A stretch of 52,148 bases of DNA, from contig CAIOIZ010000067.1 of the NCBI GenBank assembly GCA_903858475.1, positions 1-52,148 on the forward strand. The letters run 5' to 3'. A program made the position numbers and the translations under genes. The notes under the pieces were generated by a model. It ran no database searches and was not told the DNA's origin. It worked only from the letters and a program-made list of their open reading frames with translations. Shown here piece after piece: positions 1-7,177 of the stretch. The DNA comes from an uncultured Bacteroidota bacterium (GTDB lineage Bacteria; Bacteroidota; Bacteroidia; Chitinophagales; Chitinophagaceae). The stretch's first letter is position 1, and each line of letters starts with the position of its first letter.

Positions 1-1219
1 TCCAGTTTCGCTTGGTGCCTGATACGGCAAACTTGAGCAGGTCGTCGCGCTGACTGAAATTGATATTGTCAATCATGCTCATCAGCATGCGGTGCTCATT
101 AATGGCCTTGGGCAAAAATAAATTTCCCTGTATGGCCGTGTCGGGTACAATGCCACTGAGCAATACACCTGCTTTTTTATAAATACGTCCGGCTTCAAAT
201 AATTGATCCACCAATTGTACTGCCGGTTTAATTAATTCATGTGTAGCAGCAGTGGCCCTGGGTAAAATGATATAACTGCTCAGGCTTGGTCCATGCCTGA
301 AATGCGCACCGGGCTTTTGTATTTCTTTGGGTACAATAAATACACTGATGGTATTGGCAGCACTTCCCTGTCGCCGCAATTTTTCAGCAGCCCTTGCTGT
401 ATAAGTGGCCACGGCTTCTTTAATGGCTTGCAGACTGGTAACCGGTGTTCCAAACATACGGGTAGTGGCAATCATTTTTTTTACAACCAACTGCTCCTTC
501 ATTTCCGTGGAAGGTTCTCCTTTTAATTCTTTCAATAATCTTACACCCACTACACCGCCTAAATTGTGATGCGCCCACTCAATGGTTTTTTTACTGAGGT
601 CATAGGCGGTGAATACGGCATTCATTTCTATCAGCTTCTGTGCATATTGACGGCCGATGCCCCATACTTCGCCCACCGGTGTTTTGAGTAGGGCCTCCCT
701 GATTTTTTCTTCGGTATCCAGCACTACCACACAGGCCGTGGCTATTTTGTTTTTTTTGGCCAAGTGATTGGCTATTTTGGATAATACCTTGGTAGGGGCC
801 ACCCCTATTGATACTTTGATACCCGTCCACATTTCTACCGTTTCTCGTATATGCATAGCCGTTTGATGCAGGTCTTTTTCGGCAAACTCATCCATGTCTA
901 AAAAAGCTTCGTCTACCGAATACACTTCTACTTTTTCGCTGCCCAATAAAATGCGGAGGGTTTCCATTACGCGCCAACTGAGGTCGCCATAGAGATTGTA
1001 ATTACTGGAAAAAGTAGCCACCCCATATTTTTCAATCAGCGGCTTGGCTTTAAAATAAGGCCCTGCCATTTCTACGCCCAGTTTTTTGGCTTCATCGGTG
1101 CGAGAAATAATACAGCCATCGTTGTTGCTGAGTACTACAACGGGTTGGTTGTCGAGGTGCGGAAGAAATAATCTTTCGCAGCCACAATAAAAACTATTGC
1201 AATCGATGATTGCTATCAT
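1..1219 (-). CDS. umuC: UmuC-like Y-family DNA polymerase (C-terminus cut by window edge)
   Basis: Translesion DNA polymerase subunit (Pol V catalytic type) that copies damaged templates during the SOS response. The translation from the ATG at 1219 shows the Y-family palm: metal-binding Asp6 in MIAIIDCN, Tyr11 at the steric-gate position, the LSNNDGCII and FSSNYNLYGD blocks, and the catalytic pair in YSVDEAFLD. The little-finger part follows, and the readable end (FAVSGTKRNW) matches the UmuC tail, so I infer that only about 15-20 residues lie beyond base 1. It starts 21 bases after the umuD stop and surely shares its transcript. Dimeric UmuD' would be its partner, as in the enterobacterial Pol V complex. 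Confidence 0.93.
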   Translation of the reverse strand, partial: MIAIIDCNSFYCGCERLFLPHLDNQPVVVLSNNDGCIISRTDEAKKLGVEMAGPYFKAKPLIEKYGVATFSSNYNLYGDLSWRVMETLRILLGSEKVEVYSVDEAFLDMDEFAEKDLHQTAMHIRETVEMWTGIKVSIGVAPTKVLSKIANHLAKKNKIATACVVVLDTEEKIREALLKTPVGEVWGIGRQYAQKLIEMNAVFTAYDLSKKTIEWAHHNLGGVVGVRLLKELKGEPSTEMKEQLVVKKMIATTRMFGTPVTSLQAIKEAVATYTARAAEKLRRQGSAANTISVFIVPKEIQKPGAHFRHGPSLSSYIILPRATAATHELIKPAVQLVDQLFEAGRIYKKAGVLLSGIVPDTAIQGNLFLPKAINEHRMLMSMIDNINFSQRDDLLKFAVSGTKRNW

Positions 1220-1240
1220 ACTATTGTTTTAGGCTTGCTT

Positions 1241-1672
1241 TTATAATACCCTGATAACGCCGGTGACTACGCCCCAGATTTTAAAATCGCTGAATTCACT
1301 TACTTCAATGGGTGATAACTTGGGGGTTTCGGGAATCAAGCGCAAACGGTTGATACTTTTTTCATAGCGCCTAATCAACATCTCTCCATCAATCACAGCG
1401 ATGACAATTTTTCCGTTTTGTGCTTTTACGCTGCGGTCCACAATAACAATGTCGGCCTCATAGATACCTGCATTGATCATGCTATTGCCGCTTACCCGCA
1501 TAAAAAAGGTGGCGGGTTTATTGCGAATCAATTGTTCGTTCAGGTCAATGCCCCTTTCCATATAATCATCTGCTGCTGCCCCAAATCCAGTGGCATTGGC
1601 GGTACTTACTTGCTGTTGCGTAAAGGTTTTGCTGCCTTTGTAACTGCTGCCTATAATTTTTTCTACTTCCAT
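1241..1672 (-). CDS. umuD: UmuD-like S24 family protein
   Basis: 143 aa, the length of UmuD, which self-cleaves on RecA filaments and then joins UmuC. The alignment to UmuD is visible throughout: TGFGAAADDYMERGIDLN corresponds to the cleavage region, SGNSM (Ser64) to the catalytic serine box, then GIYEADIVIVD and GKIVIAVIDGE. Two deviations stand out. The residue before the cleavage glycine is Thr28 rather than Cys or Ala. The position of the general-base lysine (Lys97 in E. coli UmuD, 37 residues after the serine) is Arg101, within MLIRRYEK; I checked this codon (AGG) on the minus strand. Cleavage may therefore be altered or absent. It is the first gene of the umuDC operon. Confidence 0.9.
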   Translation of the reverse strand: MEVEKIIGSSYKGSKTFTQQQVSTANATGFGAAADDYMERGIDLNEQLIRNKPATFFMRVSGNSMINAGIYEADIVIVDRSVKAQNGKIVIAVIDGEMLIRRYEKSINRLRLIPETPKLSPIEVSEFSDFKIWGVVTGVIRVL

Positions 1673-1725
1673 GATTGATGTATTAACTGCCGGCGGCTGG
1701 TACAGCTGTCAGCAGGGGTGAATTG

Positions 1726-1786
1726 TTTACTAAATACCAAAATATTTAGTAAATTTATGCTAAAATAATTAGCTAACAAATTTAGC
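1726..1786. promoter_or_regulatory. Operator half-site array upstream of umuDC
   Basis: A perfect 11-bp inverted repeat, TTTACTAAATA (1726-1736) and TATTTAGTAAA (1743-1753), is followed by two GCTAA-N5-TTAGC palindromes at 1759-1773 and 1772-1786 that overlap by two bases. The second and third thus repeat with a 13-bp period. A minus-strand -7-like element (TAAATTTG, complement of 1777-1784) sits inside the last palindrome, so binding there would block umuDC transcription. The binding protein is not known from the sequence; a LexA/UmuD-type or XRE repressor of the SOS response is the natural guess. Confidence 0.6.
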
Positions 1787-1965
1787 AATCAAAATATTTT
1801 TTGAGGGAGAAAGAAATGCGCCAGCAGCCCCCCAATTTATTCCTGTTAAAATGTAAAATGGAATGGATGTAAGCAAGGCGTTTATTTCGCTCCCGCAATT
1901 GGCGGCGTTTTTATTTCAAATAGTCATACCGAAATATTCTAATTTTACCAATTATAAACATCTAC

Positions 1966-3408
1966 ATGCAATCGGTAAAAACGGAGATAGCGTCCTTATT
2001 TAAACAATTTAGTCAGGCCCCCATTCATAGTATTGAGAAAATTCCCCAGAGTGGAAGTGATCGGGTGTATTTCCGTATTCATAGTGATGCAGGCTCTTTT
2101 ATTGCTACTTCTAATAAAAATGTAAAGGAGAATAATACCTTTATGCAGTTTAGCAAACATTTCTCCAAAACAAATTGTCCGGTTCCGACCATTTATGCCG
2201 CGAATGAGGAACAGACAATTTACTTACAAGAAGATTTTGGAGACCTGTCTTTACTCAACAAACTAGAAGAACAAGGCGAAACCGATTATGTATATAGTTT
2301 GTTTCAGAAAAGCCTGAAAGCCCTAGCACATTTGCAAATCAATGGCGATGAGGGGTTGAATTACAAATGGTGCATCACCAGCAAAAAATTTGGCAAGCAA
2401 GCGATTATCAGCGACCTGCTATATTTCAAGTACTATTTTTTAGATACACTAAAGATTCCTTATGACAAGGAAAAACTGATTGACGATTTTGAGGTATTGG
2501 GTACCTATTTGGGTCGCGCCGATTATCAATATTTCATGTTTCGTGATTTTCAAAGCAGGAATGTAATGGTGAAAGAAGATGAAGTGTTTTTCATCGATTA
2601 CCAGGGGGGCATGAAAGGGGCATTGCAATACGATGTGGCCAGTTTGTTGTGGCAGGCCAAGGCCAACCTCAGCGATGAATGGAAAAATGGGCTACTTGAA
2701 TATTATATTTCCTGCATTGAAGAAATCCTACAAGAGCCTATTGACAAAATTCGATTTATCGGCCAATACAATGGTTATGTATTGATTCGACTCTTACAAG
2801 TATTAGGCGCCTATGGATTTCGTGGCCTCTTTGAACGCAAAGCTCATTTTTTGACAAGCATTCCATTGGCTTTAAGAAATATTCAGTGGTTTATTCATAA
2901 CAAACATGTGGGAATCAGTGTGCCTGAATTTGAAAGGTTATTGTTGTTGATGACGGAGGAAGAAGTAATTCAGCGTTTTGAAAATGTAAAGGCAACTGAT
3001 GCAACAAAACTACAAGTAACCATCAATAGTTTTTCCTATAAAAAAGGGATACCAACCGATGTTTCCGATAATGGCGGTGGATTTGTATTTGATATGCGGG
3101 GCATATTAAACCCCGGTAGATTTGATGAATACAAAACGCAGTCTGGATTGGATAAGCCGGTTAAAGATTTTCTAGAACAACAAACTAAAATGCCACAGTT
3201 TTTAAACAGTGTTTATAATATCATCGACATAGCTGTGGAAGATTATATCAAACGCGACTTTGAACATTTGATGATCAATTTCGGCTGTACAGGGGGGCAA
3301 CACCGAAGCGTATACGCAGCAGAAGCTATTGCCCGTCATCTACGCAATAAATTTAAAGTAAAACTAACGGTTACGCATACCAATCAAGAAAACTGGAAAC
3401 GCATATGA
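1966..3408 (+). CDS. AmgK-like sugar kinase fused to RapZ C-terminal domain
   Basis: 480 aa in two parts. Residues 1 to about 340 are an aminoglycoside-phosphotransferase-fold kinase: the Brenner-type loop FRDFQSRNV gives catalytic Asp194, and FIDYQGG gives metal-binding Asp211. This fold includes AmgK, the anomeric MurNAc/GlcNAc kinase of peptidoglycan recycling. Residues about 347-480 are the C-terminal domain of RapZ, with the signature FGCTGGQHRSVY (439-450); the P-loop half of RapZ is absent. In E. coli that domain binds glucosamine-6-phosphate. The next gene, a MurU-like enzyme, overlaps by 4 bases (ATGA), which supports a salvage operon MurNAc to UDP-MurNAc. The sensor role for the RapZ part is inference. 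Confidence 0.85.
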   Translation: MQSVKTEIASLFKQFSQAPIHSIEKIPQSGSDRVYFRIHSDAGSFIATSNKNVKENNTFMQFSKHFSKTNCPVPTIYAANEEQTIYLQEDFGDLSLLNKLEEQGETDYVYSLFQKSLKALAHLQINGDEGLNYKWCITSKKFGKQAIISDLLYFKYYFLDTLKIPYDKEKLIDDFEVLGTYLGRADYQYFMFRDFQSRNVMVKEDEVFFIDYQGGMKGALQYDVASLLWQAKANLSDEWKNGLLEYYISCIEEILQEPIDKIRFIGQYNGYVLIRLLQVLGAYGFRGLFERKAHFLTSIPLALRNIQWFIHNKHVGISVPEFERLLLLMTEEEVIQRFENVKATDATKLQVTINSFSYKKGIPTDVSDNGGGFVFDMRGILNPGRFDEYKTQSGLDKPVKDFLEQQTKMPQFLNSVYNIIDIAVEDYIKRDFEHLMINFGCTGGQHRSVYAAEAIARHLRNKFKVKLTVTHTNQENWKRI

Positions 3409-4124
3409 AGGCAATGATTTTTGCAGCTGGATTGGGTACTCGATTTAAACCATGGACCGACCATCATCCCAAGGCATTGGCATTGGTCAATGGCAAATCA
3501 TTGTTGCAAAGAAATATTGAATACCTACAAAAATATGGCATTCACGAAGTGGTGGTGAATGTGCATCATTTGGCCGACCAAATTATCGATGCAGTTGAAG
3601 CGAATAAAGGTTGGGGTAGCAGGGTTCATATCAGTGATGAACGTACGGAGCTGTTAGAAACAGGCGGTGGGTTATTAAAAGCAAGGCCATTGCTCGAAGG
3701 CGATGCTCCATTTATAACGTTGAACGTAGATATATTGAGCAATTTGAACTTGGCTAACTTAATTGCTTTTCACCAATCAAAGAAGCCATTGATATCATTG
3801 GCTGTTACCAATCGGAAAACATCTAGGAATTTTTTGTTTGATGCAAATGATCGCCTTTGCGGATGGCGAAATAATACTACGGGAGAAGAAAAAATAGCTA
3901 TTCCAACCTCCCCCTATTTTGCAAAAGCCTATAGTTGTGCGGTAGTTTTTGAATCCAATATATTTGATTTAATCAGGCAGGCAGGTAAATTTTCATTAAC
4001 CGAAACCTATCTCGATTTAGCAAAAGAACATATGATACTTGGATATGATCACAGTGGTGACCACCTGGTAGATGTTGGCAAGCCAGAATCGGTGGCCATT
4101 GCCGAAAAATACTTTACCGATTAA
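3405..4124 (+). CDS. murU: MurU-like sugar-1-phosphate nucleotidyltransferase
   Basis: 239 aa NTP_transferase protein. The N-terminal nucleotide-binding signature AAGLGTRFKPWTDHHPKA (residues 7-24), the LETGGG loop near residue 85, the NVDI metal/nucleotide block near 109 and the terminal VDVGKPE are all in place. In MurU this fold transfers UMP to MurNAc-1-phosphate, bypassing de novo UDP-MurNAc synthesis and its fosfomycin-sensitive step. The substrate is inferred from the kinase encoded immediately upstream, to which it is translationally coupled by an ATGA overlap. A general mannose-1-P or glucose-1-P nucleotidyltransferase is the alternative. Confidence 0.8.
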   Translation: MKAMIFAAGLGTRFKPWTDHHPKALALVNGKSLLQRNIEYLQKYGIHEVVVNVHHLADQIIDAVEANKGWGSRVHISDERTELLETGGGLLKARPLLEGDAPFITLNVDILSNLNLANLIAFHQSKKPLISLAVTNRKTSRNFLFDANDRLCGWRNNTTGEEKIAIPTSPYFAKAYSCAVVFESNIFDLIRQAGKFSLTETYLDLAKEHMILGYDHSGDHLVDVGKPESVAIAEKYFTD

Positions 4125-4136
4125 GGAATGAAATAA

Positions 4137-5531
4137 TTATTTCTTACTGAACAAATCCTTCTTGTCTACTTTTTGCACTTTTCCTTTTTCCTTCAGGGTT
4201 TTATTAACAACTTCATAGGGCCCTGTAATTACTTCATCACCTTCTTTTAAGCCTTCAGTAATCTCAATATTATTGATGTCTTGAATGGAAGTTTTTACTT
4301 TTACTTTTTTTACAGTACCATCTTGTTGCAATACAAAAACTACTACTTCTAAGTCATCGGCACTGTTGGTGCTACCTGATTTGATATCTGTTTGATCCAC
4401 CATTTTTTTTGCTACACCCATGCTGTCATTTTTATCACGGGTAGTTACTGCATTAATGGGTACACTCAATACATTTATATGAGTACTGGTTTGTATGTCG
4501 GCAGTAGCAGTCATGCCTGGTTTGAAAGGGAACCTGCCTTTTCCAAGCAAGTCGATATAGCTATCCGCTAAGATGAGCACATTTACTTTGTATTGAGTAA
4601 CATCGGTACTGTTGCTAGTCAGTCCTGCTGTTGCCGCCCCATTATTGCTAGCTGCAATTTTGGTAACAATGCCTTTAAATTTCCTGTCGGTATAGGCTTC
4701 CACTTCTACTAATGCAGTATCACCCAAGTGTACTTTTACAATATCATTTTCGGGTACGTCTACACGTACTTCAATTTTAGCCATATCTGCGATGCGCATC
4801 ATTTCAGTTCCCACATTAAAACTATTGCCCGCTACTTTTTCGCCTTTCTTTACATTTAGTAAAGAGATAACCCCATCACTCGGTGCAACAATAACTGTTC
4901 TGCCTAAATCCTTATTCGCTCTTTGTAAATTAGCTTGGGCACTTTGTACACTGGCTTGTGCGCTTTGCACATTGGCCTGTCCACCACGAATGGTTTGCAA
5001 GGCTGCATTGTAACTTGCTTTTGCACTTCTCAAAGAAGCTTCTGCAATATTGAATTCGTTTTTGCTGATTACCTTTTCATCAAACAATTGCTTTTGCATA
5101 TCAAAATTATGCTGGGCCTGTTCCATATTGGCTTTCAAGCCTTCTAATGCAGCTTGGGCATTGCTTACTTGTGCTTGCGTGCTACTCACCTGTGCTTGCG
5201 ATTGCTGAACCCCGCTGGCAGCCTGATTTTTTTGAATGGTATAGATGTCGGCAAAGATCCTGGCCAAAACCTGACCTTTTTTTACAGAATCACCTTCCTG
5301 TACATTGAGTTCAGTGATTTCACCACTGATATCTGGACTTATTTTTACCTCTACCTCTGGATACACCTTACCACTTGCATTCACTACTTCTACGATGGTA
5401 CGCTTAGTTACTTTTTCAGCAGTCACCTTGATGCCTTCGTCTTTTCCGAATACACCGGCCTTGCTTAAACCAAATAGGACTACCAATAATAAACCCACAC
5501 TAATCAAAATCCATTTAACATTTTTGCTCAT
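4137..5531 (-). CDS. Periplasmic adaptor (HlyD/MacA-type membrane fusion protein)
   Basis: 464 aa. One N-terminal membrane anchor (about residues 8-26) is followed by the split biotinyl-lipoyl domain, whose first half contains ISPDISGEITELNVQEGD and second half IVAPSDGVISLLNV. Between them lies a long alpha-hairpin rich in Ala/Gln/Ser heptads (about 105-205), then the beta-barrel and membrane-proximal domains. Such adaptors connect an inner-membrane pump to TolC. It lies 75 bases downstream of a TolC gene on the same strand. The expected MacB-type ABC permease does not follow: the next gene, murU, converges on it. Tripartite ABC export is the likely role, with the pump encoded elsewhere. Confidence 0.88.
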   Translation of the reverse strand: MSKNVKWILISVGLLLVVLFGLSKAGVFGKDEGIKVTAEKVTKRTIVEVVNASGKVYPEVEVKISPDISGEITELNVQEGDSVKKGQVLARIFADIYTIQKNQAASGVQQSQAQVSSTQAQVSNAQAALEGLKANMEQAQHNFDMQKQLFDEKVISKNEFNIAEASLRSAKASYNAALQTIRGGQANVQSAQASVQSAQANLQRANKDLGRTVIVAPSDGVISLLNVKKGEKVAGNSFNVGTEMMRIADMAKIEVRVDVPENDIVKVHLGDTALVEVEAYTDRKFKGIVTKIAASNNGAATAGLTSNSTDVTQYKVNVLILADSYIDLLGKGRFPFKPGMTATADIQTSTHINVLSVPINAVTTRDKNDSMGVAKKMVDQTDIKSGSTNSADDLEVVVFVLQQDGTVKKVKVKTSIQDINNIEITEGLKEGDEVITGPYEVVNKTLKEKGKVQKVDKKDLFSKK

Positions 5532-5606
5532 GATATATTTTTTTGCCCTGCCTTTTTCAGTTAGCAGGATTTTTCAATGTATTATTTGAGTTAATAACTA
5601 TTAATT

Positions 5607-7034
5607 TTAAAATTTCAATCCCTGGCCTCTGTAAAATTCCAATACTTTCATCTTAAACACATAGTCAAATTCGTTCAGCACATATTGGAATTTCTGCGTT
5701 AGCAAATTATTCTGATTGCTAATCAGTTCAAATGTAGATAGCATTCCTACTTCATACCTTTTTTGCGCAAAAGAAAAAGATCTTTCTGCTGATTCTACTG
5801 CTTTTTTGCTGGCATTAAATTTTTCAAAGGCAACAATGGCATTGTTGTAGGCTAGGTAAATATCTTGTTTGGTTTGTTGGTTACCCGCCTCTACCTGATA
5901 TTGTAGGTTTCGTACTGTTAACTTATTTCTTTCCCAATTGGTACGAGCCGCACCACCATTGAATAGGGGAATGCTTAAACTTAGACCAATGCTTTGTCTG
6001 AAATTTTCATTCAGTTGATTAAAATATGGATTGTTGCCATATTGGTAACTGGTAAATGGCTGAAAAGGGAAAACATTGTAATCGGTGCCACCCACATTTA
6101 CTTTGCCAATTGCAGCTATTACTGGGGTGCTTCCTGTAATTTGCTTAGCCCTGTTATTATAACTACTACCAATACCCGCAGATCCAGAAAGTGATGGAAG
6201 CATATCGGCTTTGGCCGCCGCCGCCGCTTTTTCAGCCGCTTTTAATTTGTAGCCATTAAATTTTTGCTGTGGTAAATTAACCATTGCCAACTGGTAAACC
6301 AGTTCTGGTTGTAATTCTGCGATTGACAAAACGGGTATTTTATCAGCAGCGGGGGATTCAATTTCAAATGGTTTGGCCGCATCTAAATTCAGGTAAGACT
6401 TTAAGGATAGTAGGGTTTGCGTAAGATTCCCTTTTGAGCTAATCAAATTGGCGCTATCTCTAGCTACTTGTGCTTCCAATTCTGCAGCATTCAACTCGGG
6501 TAAACTTCCTGCGTCTACTAGTTTTCTGGTTTTTAATAACTGCGATTGTGATTGCGTTAATTGAACGTCTGCAATTTTTATTTGCTCTTTAGCCAATAGG
6601 GCTTGCAAATAAAGATTGGCAATCATGAGCGAAATATCATTTTTCAATTTATCTGTATTCGCTTTAGCTGCCTGCAATTCCCATTCGCTCGCTGCAATGG
6701 TATTGCGTTTGCTGAACCAACTGAAAATTTCAACGCTGCTTTGCAAATTCATATTGCTACTCAAATAACTTTGAGTAATTAAACTAAAAGTGGTAGGATC
6801 TTGGTTTCGACCACTGCTATAGCTGAGGCCTCCACTAAAATTGGCATTGGGAATTTGCGATAATTTATTTTGACGAAGACTGAGTGCACTGAATTTTTCC
6901 TGTAAACTGGTTTGCTTGATGGTAATATTATTATCCATGGCATATTGTACCAATTGCGGAAGACTCCATTTTTCTTGGGCCTGTATACTCATTGAAAAGA
7001 GCAGAAACAGGGCACTGAGATATATCCATTTCAT
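5607..7034 (-). CDS. TolC-family outer membrane efflux protein
   Basis: 475 aa with a cleavable signal peptide (hydrophobic to about residue 19, ending SIQAQ) and two copies of the OEP repeat. Typical features are an N-terminal WSLPQLVQYAMDNN helix, the Gln/Ala/Leu-rich coiled-coil hairpins, and the repeat-2 block RYEVGMLSTFELISNQNNLL near the C-terminus. It forms the outer membrane channel of a tripartite pump with the adaptor downstream. It is the first gene of the pair and shares a 143-base divergent intergenic region with the MG2-domain gene. Confidence 0.9.
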   Translation of the reverse strand: MKWIYLSALFLLFSMSIQAQEKWSLPQLVQYAMDNNITIKQTSLQEKFSALSLRQNKLSQIPNANFSGGLSYSSGRNQDPTTFSLITQSYLSSNMNLQSSVEIFSWFSKRNTIAASEWELQAAKANTDKLKNDISLMIANLYLQALLAKEQIKIADVQLTQSQSQLLKTRKLVDAGSLPELNAAELEAQVARDSANLISSKGNLTQTLLSLKSYLNLDAAKPFEIESPAADKIPVLSIAELQPELVYQLAMVNLPQQKFNGYKLKAAEKAAAAAKADMLPSLSGSAGIGSSYNNRAKQITGSTPVIAAIGKVNVGGTDYNVFPFQPFTSYQYGNNPYFNQLNENFRQSIGLSLSIPLFNGGAARTNWERNKLTVRNLQYQVEAGNQQTKQDIYLAYNNAIVAFEKFNASKKAVESAERSFSFAQKRYEVGMLSTFELISNQNNLLTQKFQYVLNEFDYVFKMKVLEFYRGQGLKF

Positions 7035-7177
7035 ATGTCAAAATTACGCCAATGCTCAATAGAAGGGCTAAAATTATTATCAATGGCTAAAATACCTTTT
7101 AAATGTAGAAATTTTAACAGGATCCAACTGCTGTCCTACCTAAATTGTACTAAGTTTATAAGATTAAAACAGATTCA

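Noticed and set aside
4792..5589. Several overlapping open frames on the plus strand opposite the adaptor gene
   Set aside because: They mirror the Ala/Gln/Ser-rich alpha-hairpin codons of the minus-strand adaptor; no start context, no recognisable protein.
6210..6235. GCC-repeat run (gccgccgccgcc)
   Set aside because: Encodes an Ala run in the TolC protein; not an independent repeat element.
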